Numbered from the stretch's first letter, positions 22,447 through 33,544 are shown. The stretch is DNA of 64,000 bases from Symbiodinium natans (GCA_905221605.1 CAJNDS010000139.1:143501-207500), one strand, 5' to 3'. A program made the numbers and translations. The notes: generated by a model from the letters alone, not told the origin.

Positions 22447-23079
22447 CTAAACCCTAAACCCTAAACCCGAAAGAGGGGTTTAGGGCAATGGAGCCTTCTG
22501 ACTTCAGGCCCTTAGGGCTTAGGGTTTCAAATGGGCCTAAGCTTCAAGATGCTAGGTAGCTAAGGGGTTTAGGGTTTAGGGTTTAGGGTTGAGGGTTTAG
22601 GGTTTAGGGCTTAGGGGCTAGGGTTGTAGGGAAACAGGGTTTTGGGTGAGGGTTTAGGGTGGTTTAGGTTTTGGTGTTCGGTTTTGGGACTTGGGGGCTC
22701 TCGCTGCTGTAGGCATTTGGGGCCTTGGGAGCCTTCTGAGCAAGCCCCCCTGAGGCGCGAAATGCGACCTCTTGGCATTTTACTGCAAATCCACCTGCTT
22801 GAACATGCATCCACAAACCCAGCGAAGAACCCAGCAGAATCCAGTAACAAAGACGCAGCGAAAAAAGTCAATCGGAGAGACCCAGTGCTGGCAGGTCATG
22901 ACATGCATGTAAACCCTAAACCCTAAACCCTAAACCCTAAACTCGCATCTTATCCGCGACTTTCAGCTCGAAAAAAGACCCAGCGAAGGGCGCTTGAAAA
23001 CCCAGCGAAGAGCACAGTCACGTTGGAAACCCAGCGAGGAACTCATAAGCCTCGAGGGCATGAAGTAAATAAATAAAAA

Positions 23080-23210
23080 TATATATATATATATATATAT
23101 ATATTTATTTGTTTATTTATTTACTTAATTATTTACTTATGTATTTATTTATCTATTTAACTTTATTTTTCTATATTTATATCAATATTTATATTTGTAT
23201 TTATGTTTAG
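23080..23210. repeat. AT-rich microsatellite
   Basis: TATATA followed by TTTATTTA words, about 130 bp. Confidence 0.85.
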
Positions 23211-23255
23211 GTAGATACAGAATATATGCAGCAGACCCCCTAAACTCTACAAACC

Positions 23256-23303
23256 TTAGCCGGGAACATCAGGTTCCCAAGCCATGACATCCTCTACGAA
23301 GCG
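23256..23303 (-). CDS. Terminal exon, unknown product
   Basis: RFVEDVMAWEPDVPG and a TAA stop, with acceptor TTCTCAG| or, in frame, GTAGAG|GAT. The exon at 23527-23580 upstream joins in phase 0. The intron between them is largely a CCCTAAA array. Confidence 0.55.
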   Translation of the reverse strand, partial: RFVEDVMAWEPDVPG

Positions 23304-23526
23304 CTGAGAAACCTTTGTTTGGGGTTTTTATCGGGCTTCGGGTCTAGGCTTTAGGGTTTATAAGTTTTAGGGTTTCGTTCTGAAGCTTGCTCAACCCTAA
23401 ACCCCTAACCCCTAACCCCTAACCCCTAAACCCTAAACCCTAAACCCTAAACCCTAAACCCTAAACCCTAACCCTAAACCCTAAACCCTAAACCCCTAAG
23501 CTAAAAAAGAACCCTGGGGGCGCTAC

Positions 23527-23580
23527 CCAGTTGCGATGCCTCTCCACCTTGCAGCGATGGCCGAGGGGGTGGCTTCGCAG
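23527..23580 (-). CDS. Exon, unknown product
   Basis: LRSHPLGHRCKVERHRNW ending TGG|GTAGCG. An AG|G acceptor inside (TGCAAG|GTG) would shorten it. It sits between a CCCTAAA array (left) and a TTTAGGG array (right). Confidence 0.55.
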
Positions 23581-23603
23581 CTCAGAGTTCAGGGCTGCGG
23601 GTT

Positions 23604-23732
23604 TGGGGTTTAGGGTTTAGGGTTTAGGGTTTAGGGTTTAGGGTTTAGGGTTTAGGGTTTAGGGTTTAGGGTTTGGTGTGTAGGGTTTAGGGTTTAGGGT
23701 TTAGGGTTTAGGGTTTGGGGTTTGGGGTCTAC
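23604..23732. repeat. TTTAGGG array in an intron
   Basis: About 15 nearly perfect units immediately 5' (minus sense) of exon 23527-23580. Confidence 0.9.
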
Positions 23733-24892
23733 GGTTTGGGTGTAGGCCCTGCCCAGGAACCCGGGCTGGGGGTTTCAGGGCGCTTTTTGGAGCGTAGGGC
23801 TTCGGAGTTTAACTGTTTAGAGCTTTTAGGGTGGTTCTGGGGGCCTCAAGGGCTAGGGCCCTAGTCTCAAACTACATCTCGTGACTGAATTGACGTGCGG
23901 CCGGTTCGGAGAAGCGGTCTCCTTGAGGTTTACGGTGCAGCGTCTGACTCTTAGCAGAGCATTTGGGAAGTAGGGTTTAGGGTTTAAGGTGCCATAAAGA
24001 GGTTTACGAAGAGGCTATAGAGGGGATATTATGAGGCCCTAGACCCCTAAACCCAAAGTCTTGAGAACAAATCCTAAACTCCAATACTAGGCTAAGCCCT
24101 ATATCCCCCCTAAAGCCCTGAACCCCATAGACAGGTAGAACAGCCAACATGAAAATCAGAACATCTTCCAATGTATCCAGTTAAGAACACCAAACCCTAA
24201 ACCCTGAACCCTAACTAAGCCCTAAGCCCGAAGCCCTAAACCCGAAACCCTAAGCCCCAAAACCTCAAACTCAAGGACCCCCACAGTACACCGAGGTCCG
24301 CGGATGGGCGGGAACCTGTCGGCCAGGAGGGACGGGGCTTTAGGGTTACGAAGCTTATAAGGGTTTAGGGTTTAGGGTTTAGGCATTTAGGGTTTTGGGC
24401 TTATGGGTCGCCGAACTAAGGAGGGGGTTTAGACTGTAGGGCTTAGGGCAGGGCTTAGGACCTGGTTTCTTAAGGAGGGGGCCAGTCTAAGGTCCCTAAT
24501 ACTCCCTTGCACTCCCTAGCTTGTTAAGCCCCCTTGCTTAAGGACCCTATATGGTAACTTCTCTAAAATATGATCCCTACGAGGGTCCTTATTATAAGGT
24601 GGCCCCTCTTATTTAGGGTACCCACAAAGTCACCATAATGTAGGGAACTGAACCTAGCCCTAAACCCCAAACCCCAAACCCCAAACCCTAAACCCCCTTG
24701 CTAAAGGGCTATATATACATATATACATACAATATCCATGAGCCTTGCTGGCACAAACTTGGCCTACACCCCTGTCCAAGCCTGGCATGTTCGACCTCTT
24801 GAGGGTCCGCGGGCCCTTCTTTGCAGGTTTAAGGTTTAGGGTTTAGGGTTTAGGGTTTAGGGTTTAGGGGTTAGGGCTAAGGGCTAAGGGTT

Positions 24893-24982
24893 TTACTGAT
24901 TCATGGCCCAGAGGACAGTGAGGCTCTGCCCAGCCTCTGTCAAGCACACTTCGGGGTACAAGCAGGTCTTCAAATCAAAGCC
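24893..24982 (-). CDS. Terminal exon whose acceptor abuts a small inverted-repeat element
   Basis: The acceptor TATAG|GGC opens GFDLKTCLYPEVCLTEAGQS and closes with a TAA stop after 29 codons. The acceptor AG lies at the edge of the terminal-inverted-repeat element at 24985-25124, so that element appears to supply the 3' end of the intron. Confidence 0.6.
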   Translation of the reverse strand, partial: GFDLKTCLYPEVCLTEAGQSLTVLWAMNQ

Positions 24983-25129
24983 CTATACTTACTGTTGGCT
25001 AGCAGGGAATGAGGGAAACTAGGGCCCTATATATATATATACATATATATATATATACACCCTTTAAGGTGTTATGTAGGGTGTCTCATTCAGCCATTCC
25101 CTACAAACCAACAGTAAGTGTAAGGCCCT
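24980..25129. mobile_element. Small inverted-repeat element with 5-bp flanking duplication (copy 1)
   Basis: Ends 24985-25013 and 25096-25124 are imperfect reverse complements (ACTTACTGTTGG...TAGGGAATG). GCCCT flanks both sides (24980-24984 and 25125-25129), as expected of a target duplication. The centre is a TA microsatellite. It abuts exon 24893-24982. Confidence 0.65.
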
Positions 25130-25874
25130 GAGCCATCACGTCTAAATGCCCGAAACACCCTAAGGACCGCACCCTACACTTCAAGACCTGAACCCTAAAT
25201 GCTTAAACCCTAAACGCCTATAAACGCCTTTATATGCATCAACACCTGAACATAAACACCTACATAAGCCCCAAGCCCTAAACCCCCCAAACCCCCCTGA
25301 ACCCCCTAAACCCCCCCCCCCCAAAAAAAAAAAAAAAAAAATAGAACCCGTAAAACCCTAAACCCCATAAATCCCATATAAACACCGAAGCCCATCCCTG
25401 GACGACTGCCGGGGCCTTTCTTCAACGCGGCTGGCGAAGGACGGCCTTGGCTGGCAAGCGACCCTAAACCCTCAACCCTCAACCCTAAACCCTAAACCCT
25501 AAACCCTAAACCCTAAACATTGAACCCTGAACCCTGAATCCTAAACCTTAACCCTAAACCGAAAAACCTAAACCCTGAGACCAAGAGTTTAGGGCTTTGC
25601 GAAGAGGGGCTTCTTAGGGGGTTTGGGCTTTTAGGGTGTCTTTTAGCGGATTAAGGGCTTGGGATGGTTAGGGGCTTAGGAGCTTTCTAGGGACTTTCGG
25701 GGGTTTAGGATGTTAGCAACCTAGGGTGTTTTTTGGGGAGCTTGGGGTTACCAGAAAAAGGAGGCCTTCTTGGAAGAAACACAAAACTCCCTAAACCTCA
25801 AACCCCAAACCCAAAACCCAAAACCCTAAACCCTAAACCCTAATTGACTCAAGAGGACATCCTGAGCCACTTAC

Positions 25875-25918
25875 ACTGCGTACCAGCTCTGAGCCGCTGG
25901 CATGGCCGCAGGGTGCAC
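25875..25918 (-). CDS. Short exon, unknown product
   Basis: AAGCAG|GTG opens VHPAAMPAAQSWYA and ends CAGT|GTAAGTG, a strong donor. Flanked by telomere-like arrays. Confidence 0.55.
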
Positions 25919-25929
25919 CTGCTTATGGC

Positions 25930-26080
25930 ATACGGGTTTGGGGGTTTAGGGGTTTAGGGGTTTAGGGTTTAGGGTTTAGGGTTTAGGGTTTAGGGTTTAG
26001 GGTTTAGGGTTTAGGGTTTAGGGTTTAGGGTTTAGGGTTTAGGGTTTAGGGTTTAGGGGTTTAGGGGTTTAGGGTTTGGG
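25930..26080. repeat. TTTAGGG array
   Basis: About 20 units, with TTTAGGGG variants at both ends. Confidence 0.9.
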
Positions 26081-26189
26081 GCCTAGGGCTTAGGGGGTTG
26101 GTTCTAGGACTTGGCAAGGCCTTGGATCTTGAATGGAAGGCCTCCGGTTCATGGCTTGGGCTTTGCTGCTAGCTCCCTACACCCACAAC

Positions 26190-26224
26190 CTGCTATCACA
26201 TTTTCGCAAGCGGTCCAGCGAACC
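26190..26224 (-). CDS. Short exon, unknown product
   Basis: TTAG|GGT opens GSLDRLRKCDS and ends AGCAG|GTTGTGG. Only 35 nt, so weakly supported. Confidence 0.4.
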
Positions 26225-26589
26225 CTAACCCCTATGGACAAGAGACCCGAGACCTGAATTCCCTAGATCGCGTAGTCTGTGAAGCTACCTTATGGCGCTG
26301 TGGTCATCCTGTTCACGTATACTCTGCTAAGGAACCATACTGCTTGCACACATGTACATATCTAGAGATATAAACATATTTGTGGTAAGTTAGTTAAGTT
26401 CCCTAACTTAGCAGCAACCCCAGCTGACCTTGTTCAGCTACTCTGCCGATGCTCAAACAAATTCACGAAACTAGGCTGCAGCTCGCCGGGTGCTTGACCC
26501 CTAAACCAAACACCAAAGCTAACATGACAGATTTAGGGTTAGTGTTTAGGGTTTAGGGTTTAGGGTTTAGGGTTTAGGGTTTTAGGGCT

Positions 26590-26725
26590 TCAGGGCAGGT
26601 GGAAGGGGAAGGGGGAAGGGGGAAGGGGAAAGGGGGAAGGGGGAAGGGGGAAGGGGGGAAGGGGGGGGAAGGGGGAAGGGGGAAGGGGGAAGGGGGAAGG
26701 GGAAAGGGAAAACGGGAAGGGGAAG
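26590..26725. repeat. GGGGGAA polypurine repeat
   Basis: Tandem AAGGGGG units about 7 bp long, about 130 bp. Long frames on both strands are artefacts. Confidence 0.9.
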
Positions 26726-27260
26726 GCACATGTCTAAGGGCTTTAAGGGTTGAAAGGATGTCGAGTTTCGAGCAACCTCCCAGGCTTAGCTGCAAAACCC
26801 CTCTCAACGCGAACCTGGAAACCTCAACCCTCAACCCTAAACCCTACACCCCAACAGCTTAAACAGCCTCAAGCCCTGAAGTCCGAAGCTCAAGCTATAC
26901 TTTAGAATCCGAAAGTGCCCGACCATCTCGAAAAGCCTTGAAACAACAGTGAACCCAAAGCTCCACGAAACTATCAAGGGTTAGGGATTAACTAGGGTTT
27001 CAGGGTTTAGGGTTTAGGGTTTTGGGGTGCATAGGGTTTAGGGTTTAGGGTTAGGGTTTAGGGTTTAGGGTTTTTGGTTTTGGGGTTTAGGGTTTAGGGC
27101 TAGGGTTTAGGCGCAGTGTAGCCTAAACCCTGAGCGTGGGCTTCGAAAACCTGCAGAGCCTCTCAAGCCCTAGGACCCTTAGGGTCTAGGGTTTGGGGTT
27201 TAGGGTTTAGGGTTTAGGGTTTAGGGGTTTAGGGGTTTAGGGGTTTAGGGCTTTGGGGGC

Positions 27261-27308
27261 CTGCAGGATTCTGCAAATTGCGTTGCAGATCCGCTCCTGG
27301 CAGAGCAC
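27261..27308 (-). CDS. Exon with a GC donor, unknown product
   Basis: GCGAG|GTG opens VLCQERICNAICRILQ and ends CTGCAG|GCCCCC. Both borders match the splice pattern of the MCAT gene, and the exon sits between TTTAGGG arrays. Confidence 0.6.
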
Positions 27309-27889
27309 CTCGCGCCGAGGGGGTTGGGATTTCCAGGGCCCAGGCGCCGGTGTGGGTTTAGGGTTTAGGGTTTAGGGTTTAGGGTTTAGGGTTTAGGGTT
27401 TAGGGGTTTAGGGGTTTAGGGTTTAGGGTTTAGGGTTTAGGGTTGAGGGGGTTGAAGCTTTGGGGTGTGGGGGGGGTGTAGGAAATCGGGGCCTCGGGGA
27501 TTTAGGGTGTTGGCTTTAAGGAATCGGAACTTTTGCGTGTTGCAAGGGATTCTGTTTAGCCACTGGTGCCGGGATTGTGGGTCTTAGGGTTCAAGGCGCC
27601 CAGTGTTTATCGACAGCTGCTAGTGCTGTAGGGCTTCGGGGCTCAGGGTTTAGTGTTCAGGGTTTGGGCTTGTGGGTTCTTCAGACCCCCAAGACCCTGA
27701 AGGACAAGTCTGGGGATTAGGCCAGGATACAGGGCTTAAGTCCGTCTTTGTTTAGGGAAAAGGTTCAACTAACCCTAAACCATAAACAGCCTAAACCCTA
27801 AACCCTGAACTTATAAACCCTGAACCCTAAACCCTAACCCCAAAATATAAGGCTTAGAACCCGGCTCTTTTGCAAGGTTTGAAACCTAC

Positions 27890-27955
27890 CCAGGGCCGCA
27901 AGGAGGGGGCCTCGAAAGTGGGTATCAGATCCACACAGCGGATGAAGCTGAAGTC
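27890..27955 (-). CDS. Exon, unknown product
   Basis: GAGACAG|GAC opens DFSFIRCVDLIPTFEAPSLR and ends TGG|GTAGGTTTC. Phase 0 at both ends. Confidence 0.7.
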
Positions 27956-27969
27956 CTGTCTCTGACTCT

Positions 27970-28140
27970 GGTTTAGGGTTTAGGGTTGAGGTTTAGGGTT
28001 TAGGGTTTAGGGTTTAGGGTTTAGGGTTTAGGGTTTAGGGTTTAGGGTTTAGGGTTTAGGGTTTAGGGTTTAGGGTTTAGGGTTTAGGGTTTCGGGTCTA
28101 GGGTGTAGGGTTTAGGGTTTAGGGTTTAGGGCTTAGCATT
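27970..28140. repeat. TTTAGGG array
   Basis: About 22 units between exon 27890-27955 and unique sequence. Confidence 0.9.
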
Positions 28141-28602
28141 ATCGGGCCGATGGGGTAGGTTTTGGTAGCCAAGTAACCTTGGTTTAATGAGGTTACCCCT
28201 TTTGGGGGTTGGTTGCCTCTACGAGCCTGGAACCAGCAAAAAGGGTCCAAAGGGTACCCGTGGGCTACCGAGGGGTTTAGGGCTTTAGGGTGTACAGGCG
28301 GTAGGTTGCAAACTCAGGGTACATTCCCGTACTGTAATCCTCGTCCGATGATAGCTCACTTTCCTATGAAACCATCATTGCGCTATGGGGTCCAAAGTTG
28401 GTCTCTCAGCCTTCCGCCCTCAACTCTACTCCCTGAAACCCTGACTCGCCCTACGCAAGCATTTTGTAAAAAAACCCTAAATCCCGAACCCTGGACCGTA
28501 AAACCCTACACCCCAGACCTTAAACCCTAAACCCTAAATGCTAAACCCTCAACCCTAAACCCTAACCCCTCAACCCTCAACCCTAACCCCGCAACCCTAA
28601 AC

Positions 28603-28675
28603 CACTTGGGGACGTCCTCGGAGCCGGTCTTCCGAACGACGAAAAAGCATCGCGTCGGATGGTTCGGGTGGTCGC
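28603..28675 (-). CDS. Exon with a duplicated 3' splice site
   Basis: CCAG|GC opens DHPNHPTRCFFVVRKTGSED and ends AAGTG|GTTTAGGG. The acceptor and first exon bases are repeated 44 bp away with telomere-like repeat between the copies (see 28663-28728). Confidence 0.65.
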
Positions 28676-28728
28676 CTGGCTCTGTTCAGGGTTTAGGGTT
28701 TAGGGTTTCGGGTGGTCGCCTGGCTCTG
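28663..28728. repeat. 44-bp tandem duplication across a 3' splice site
   Basis: The 22-mer at 28663-28684 recurs exactly at 28707-28728; between them lie 22 bp of TTTAGGG-type sequence. The 22-mer holds the acceptor CCAG|GC and the first bases of exon 28603-28675. Confidence 0.85.
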
Positions 28729-29148
28729 AGCTGGTCGAGGATTTCGGGTTTATAGGGTCTAGGGAGTCTAGGGCCGTCTAGGGTTCAGGGTTCGGGTTCA
28801 GTATTCAGGAATCAGGGTTTAGGGATTAGGGTTTCGGGTTCAGGGTTTAAAAAGTTTCAGGGTTTAGGGTTTAGGGTTCCAGGTTCAAGGTTCAGGGTTT
28901 AGGTTTTTGGGGTCTATCCTAAGCTCTCAATTCCTGAACTCGAGGACTGAGATGTAAGCTTCCGGCCCACTGCCAGCGACTGACACCCCTGGGCCTTCAC
29001 AGGCGTTGGGGGAACCGAGAGCTGGGGTTGCCATAGGGGTGTTTCGAGGTTTGGGGGGAGGGGTAGGGGTTTAGGGCTTCGAGGCACTGACCCTGAACCC
29101 TAAACCCTAGATTCATACGGGGTTCAGGCATGAACGTAGGCTGCGCAC

Positions 29149-29194
29149 CTCAAAAAACAAGAGGGCTTCGGCGTGAAGCCCAAAATGCACAAAC
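29149..29194 (-). CDS. Short exon, unknown product
   Basis: GCTTAG|G opens FVHFGLHAEALLFFE and ends GAG|GTGCGC. Confidence 0.6.
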
Positions 29195-29267
29195 CTAAGC
29201 CCGGCTTAGGGCTTAGGGTTTAGGGTATAGGGCTTAAGGTTTAGGGTTTAGGGTTTCGGGTTTAGGG

Positions 29268-29287
29268 GGGGGGGGGGGGGGGGGGGG
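29268..29287. repeat. G homopolymer
   Basis: Twenty G in a row directly after TTTAGGG units. Similar runs occur at 30770-30788, 49731-49747 and 63403-63422 (with C runs at 60000-60018). Confidence 0.9.
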
Positions 29288-29588
29288 TTTTGTGATGCTC
29301 CAGGGTTTGGTTCTTCAAAACCTTTGGGGTGCTTGGGCTGATGCTTCTGGACGGGGGGGGAGGGGGGAGGGGCGCTTTGGCGGGCTCTCGGTGTACAGAA
29401 AGGTTCAGGGTCCAGGGTCCCTCACAACAGTGACTAAACACCAGACACTGCAGCTGCAACCTCTGGTTAGACAAGAAAACCCAAAACCCTGAGCCCCACA
29501 ACCCTGAAGCAAACACTTTAGCCTGTAGGGCTTTAGGGCTTAGACAGCCCTAATCCTCTAAACCCTATACCGGCTTAGGGTTTCGGGT

Positions 29589-29663
29589 TTAGGTCCCTTT
29601 TTCCTGCAGATGCTCACAGAGGCACCGGTCGACGGCCTTCATCCAGGCCCGCGGGCGCGCGTT
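29589..29663 (-). CDS. Possible terminal exon, strand uncertain
   Basis: The minus frame reads ARPRAWMKAVDRCLCEHLQE, KGT and a stop. The plus strand has a good pyrimidine-rich acceptor (CCTTTTTCCTGCAG), so the strand is not settled. Confidence 0.4.
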   Translation of the reverse strand, partial: NARPRAWMKAVDRCLCEHLQEKGT

Positions 29664-30019
29664 CGAGGGTTTAGGGTTTAGGGTTGAGGGTTGAGGGTTT
29701 AGGGTTTAGGGTTTAGGGTTTCCCCCTCCTGCGGCTTAACAACTCTGGGCTCCTGTCATGAACCTCTAAGGCATGCACCCTGAACCCTAAATGCTAAATT
29801 CGAAAAACCCTAAACCCGAAACCCTAAACCCTGCATGAACCCTAAACCCCAAAACCCTAAACTCTGAGGCTCACAAGAAGTCCCTGCCGGAGCGGGCGGA
29901 GCGGCCAGAGCAGGGAATGCGAGGTGCCTGGAGGAATTGCCTTGGCGTGGACTCTTCAAGGCTGAAGACTGCTAACGTTAAGGTTCAAGGGTCAAGGGTC
30001 AAGGGTCAAGGGTTTAGGG

Positions 30020-30095
30020 TTTAGGGTTTAGGGTTTAGGGTTTAGGGTTTAGGGTTTAGGGTTTAGGGTTTAGGGTTTAGGGTTTAGGGTTTAGG
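30020..30095. repeat. TTTAGGG array
   Basis: About 11 units. Confidence 0.9.
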
Positions 30096-30305
30096 GCTTG
30101 GCATCAGAGGGTTCAGGGCTTGACATGCTCGGGCAGTTGCTCGACTTGTCCTGGAGCTTTTCACATCGTCTTACCTATTTGTCTTTCAGTACATGGGGGT
30201 GGGGGGGTTGCTCCAAAATACGGGCCCTTTGAAGGGGGCTTCTGAAGGATTGCATTAGATAAAGTTGCCTATAAGACGACCCGAATTGCCAGCAACAGAG
30301 CATAC

Positions 30306-30384
30306 CTGCGGATTCAATAGCACAGTCGCACGAAGTCAGCAAGAAAAGTCCCCTCAAGGAGGACTGCAGCCGGACATTCGCTGC
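30306..30384 (-). CDS. Exon, unknown product
   Basis: GCAGAG|GCA opens AANVRLQSSLRGLFLLTSCD and ends GCAG|GTATGC. Confidence 0.6.
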
Positions 30385-30666
30385 CTCTGCACATAATCAC
30401 AGCGAAGCAATTCTCTAAACCCTAAAATTATACCCTTAAACCCTAAACCAAAAAACCCTAACGCCCTAAAACAAAAAAACAACGAAACCCCAAAAGCGAA
30501 AACTCTAAAACTCTAAAACCCTAAAACCCTAAAACCCTCCCTAACACCCTGAAACTCTAAAACTCCCAAACACCAAAACTTTGAAACTCGAAAACTCCAA
30601 ACCCTAAAAACCCTAAACCCCCAAAACCTTAAAACCCGAAAGGCCCTAAACCCTTCCTACACAAAC

Positions 30667-30716
30667 CGAGCAGCAGCCCCGCCGCGCTTGCAATGCCCAG
30701 CCGCTGCGCCAGCTGC
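30667..30716 (-). CDS. Short exon, unknown product
   Basis: CCAAG|G opens QLAQRLGIASAAGLLL and ends CTCG|GTTTGTG. The run could be a buried or membrane helix. Confidence 0.55.
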
Positions 30717-30786
30717 CTTGGCTAGAGGGTGACATGGCTGGCATGGCTGACATGCCGTCCCTTTTTTTTGGGGGGGGGGGGGGGGG

Positions 30787-30908
30787 GGTTTAGGGTTTAG
30801 GGTTTAGGGTTTAGGGTTTAGGGTTTAGGGTTTAGGGTTTAGGGTTTAGGGTTTAGGGTTTAGGGTTTAGGATTTAGGGTTTAGGGTTTAGGGTTTAGGG
30901 TTTAGGGG
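30787..30908. repeat. TTTAGGG array joined to a G run
   Basis: About 17 units directly after the G homopolymer at 30770-30788. Confidence 0.9.
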
Positions 30909-31255
30909 TTTACGATATTAGGGGGTACCTCATTGGGGGGTGCTCATTATCAGGGGATGCTACTATTTGGGGGTTTCTATTGGGGTCCCCTATTCTCGCA
31001 AACCCCCACATGGCTGGCAGCATCCTGTCCCTTTTGGGGGTTTCGGGTTGGAAGCTAAAGGAACCTAAGTTTCTACTCTCTAAGACTCTAAGCCTTATAA
31101 GCCCCACGGCAAGGTCCCCAAACCACAACAAACGGAGACAAGCATGCCAAACAGTAAACCCTAAACCCTAAACCCTGAACCCTAAACCCTAATCCCTAAA
31201 CCCTAGACCCTAACCTAAACCCGAAATCCTAAACCCGAAACCCTAAACCCTAAAC

Positions 31256-31337
31256 CCTTGAAGTCAGCCGAGGCCGCAGGGGAGTTGGCTGCTGGCTCTC
31301 CGCGGCTTGCTGCTCCGCGTGCTTCAGCAGCTGCTGC
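31256..31337 (-). CDS. Exon, unknown product
   Basis: CCAAG|G opens QQLLKHAEQQAAESQQPTPL and runs to a donor in GGGTTTAGGG. Confidence 0.65.
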
Positions 31338-31499
31338 CTTGGTTGGCCGTGTAGGCCCCCGGAGCAAATATTCCCCCAAAAGTTCAGAGTTTTCGGAGTT
31401 TACTACTAAACCCTAAACCCTAAACCCTAAACCCTAAACACTAAACCCTAAACCTTGAAATTGAAGGGAGATCTCAGAAATTCCCCAGGGCCGGCCTAG

Positions 31500-31532
31500 C
31501 TACAGATGCTCAGGCGCCTCCTCCTCGACCAC
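31500..31532 (-). CDS. Terminal exon, unknown product
   Basis: AACAG|GTG opens VVEEEAPEHL and a TAG stop. The frame is open upstream to a second AG at 31544. Confidence 0.5.
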   Translation of the reverse strand: MVEEEAPEHL

Positions 31533-31544
31533 CTGTTTTGCAGC

Positions 31545-32370
31545 TGTCGGGGTTCAGGCCTAAACCCTAAACCCTAAACCCTAAAACCCTAAAACCCTAA
31601 AACCCTAAAACCCTAAAACCCTAAAACCCTAAAACCCTGAAACCCTAAAATCCCAAAACTTTCAAGCTTGAAGGCCCTTGATGGCGGAGGATCCTCTAGG
31701 GCTTCTACCTGGGACCCTTCAGGTTTTACCCTTAAGTCTTGGGGTCCCATTTTTGGGATCCTTAAGGGAGTACAAAAGGGCCATCTTAGGAGTATATAAA
31801 GGGGAACCTTTAGGGGTACAACCTTAGGGGTACGAGTCTTCATCTCTTGAGATCTAGGGCTCCTTGGGCTTGTATGGTGCCAGTAGGGTTCTTTGGCGAG
31901 AATATTTCCACTAGGGCGTTTTAGTCTCAATGTGCGGCTTTGCTATTTCTTGAGACCCCTGTAAACCTTGTACGAGCTATAAACCCTGAGAAGCCCCAGG
32001 CCTGAAAGTTCCGTAAGCCCTATCAGGCCTGTTCCACCACTGCGACAAGTTAACCCTAAACCTTATAAGCCTCACTATAAGCCTTAAAGACCTTGGCCTT
32101 AATCACCCCAATCTGAAACCCTCACGTTAAGGCCCGAGCCTCGTACGCCGCAACGAAACGCCAAATCCCCAAATCCCAACCTCAGCTCTAAACCCCAAAT
32201 CCCAACCCAAAACAACGCGCCCCTACCGCTGTAGCTTGAAAGCAAGCTTCTCAAGCCATCGAACTTCCGGTTTCGGGTTTGGGGATTTGGGTTTCGGGTT
32301 TAGGGTAAAGTTTGGGGTTTAAAGTTTAGGGTAAAGTTTATGGTTTAGGTTTGGGGTTTGGGGTTTGGGG
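31545..32370. other. Spacer without supported gene
   Basis: CCCTAAAA 8-bp variant units (31560-31640) followed by unique sequence with a 105-residue minus frame (31613-31930) that lacks convincing splice borders and starts inside repeat. Confidence 0.5.
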
Positions 32371-32378
32371 TTTCAGGC

Positions 32379-32449
32379 CCTCCTTGTTGAGCTCCGACAC
32401 GTTGGCATCCACAGACTCCCGGAACCTCGGGGTCATGAGGGGCAAAGGC
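32379..32449 (-). CDS. Exon, unknown product
   Basis: CATAG|G opens PLPLMTPRFRESVDANVSEL and ends GAGG|GCCTGA, a GC donor. Confidence 0.6.
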
Positions 32450-32644
32450 CTATGTACTTCAAGGGCTCGACGTCGGGCCCTAGGGGTTAGAAAGTTTTGG
32501 CTACAGGGTACAGGGTAGTGGGTTTCGGGTTTAGGTAGGGTTAGTGTTGAGGGTTTAGGGTTTAGGGTTTAGGGTTTATGGTTTAGGGTTTAGGGCTTAG
32601 GGCTTAGGGTTTAGGTCCTTGCGCCCGCGCACGCCGCAATGTAT

Positions 32645-32690
32645 TGCCGGTGGGGCGTTCTGTACAAGGCGATTGAAGAGCTTTAGCAAC
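32645..32690 (-). CDS. Possible exon, strand uncertain
   Basis: CTAAAG|CTC opens LFNRLVQNAPPAIHCG and ends GGC|GTGCGC. A plus-strand frame (MYCRWGVLYKAIEEL and stop) is also open. Confidence 0.4.
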
Positions 32691-33093
32691 CATGCTCACC
32701 AGAAATAGCAGGGTGAGAGTTAGGTTCAGGATTATAGGGTCCAGGTTCAGAGTATAGGAGTTCTGGTTCAGTAGTGGTTTGGGGCACCAGTAGTGGTTTG
32801 TGGCGCAGGAAGCGCCTTAGCCCTAAACCCTCCAACCCGAAGACCACCTAATCCCCAATCCCTAATTCAAAAAATCGAAATCCGTATACCCTAAAGACTC
32901 AACCCCGAAACCCTAAATCCCGAAACCCAAAGAAGCTAAAATCCCTAAACCCTCAACCCTACACCGTAAACCCTAAACCCTAGACCATAAACCCTAAACC
33001 ACAAACCCCTCATTTTCCAAGGAGCTCTTGCACCGTGTGCTGACCCAAAGCACGGCTGCGGCGCAGGCCAAAGCGCATCTCCTCCAGGAAGTG

Positions 33094-33240
33094 TAGGGTT
33101 TAGGGTTTAGGGTTAGGGGTTAGGGTTTAGGGTTTAGGGTTTAGGGTTTAGGGTTTAGGGTTTAGGGTTTAGGGTTTAGGGTTTAGGGTTTAGGGTTTAG
33201 GGTTTAGGGTTTAGGGTTTAGGGTTTAGGGTCTAGGGTTT
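33094..33240. repeat. TTTAGGG array
   Basis: About 20 units. Confidence 0.9.
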
Positions 33241-33360
33241 AGGCGGTGTAGGGTTTAGGCTGGTGTAGGGTTTAGGCGGTTTAGGGTTTAGCGTTTAGGG
33301 GTTGCTTCTAGAGTGAGTCGCTATTTGGCCTTTAGGCTTTCATGGGTTTAGGGCTTGTAC

Positions 33361-33410
33361 TTTGAACTTGAGGGTCTTGGGATCCAGGTTGTCTCCGCTT
33401 CTAGGCTCGG
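33361..33410 (-). CDS. Exon, unknown product
   Basis: EPRSGDNLDPKTLKFK followed by donor AAA|GTACAAG. The acceptor CGAAG| is not followed by G, so the left border is weaker than most. Confidence 0.5.
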
Positions 33411-33544
33411 CTTCGACAAGTTCAGGGTTCAGGGTTCAGGGTTCAGGGTTCAGGGTTCAGGGTTTAGGGTTTAGGGTTTAGGGTTTAGGGTTTCAGGGTT
33501 TGGCGCTCTAGGTCTTTCGGGGTTTATGGATTTGTTTTTGTTCG

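Noticed and set aside
33010-33093. Helical frames on both strands (plus ELLHRVLTQSTAAAQAKAHL; minus FLEEMRFGLRRSRALGQHTV and a stop)
   Set aside because: Neither strand can be excluded, so I did not call a gene.
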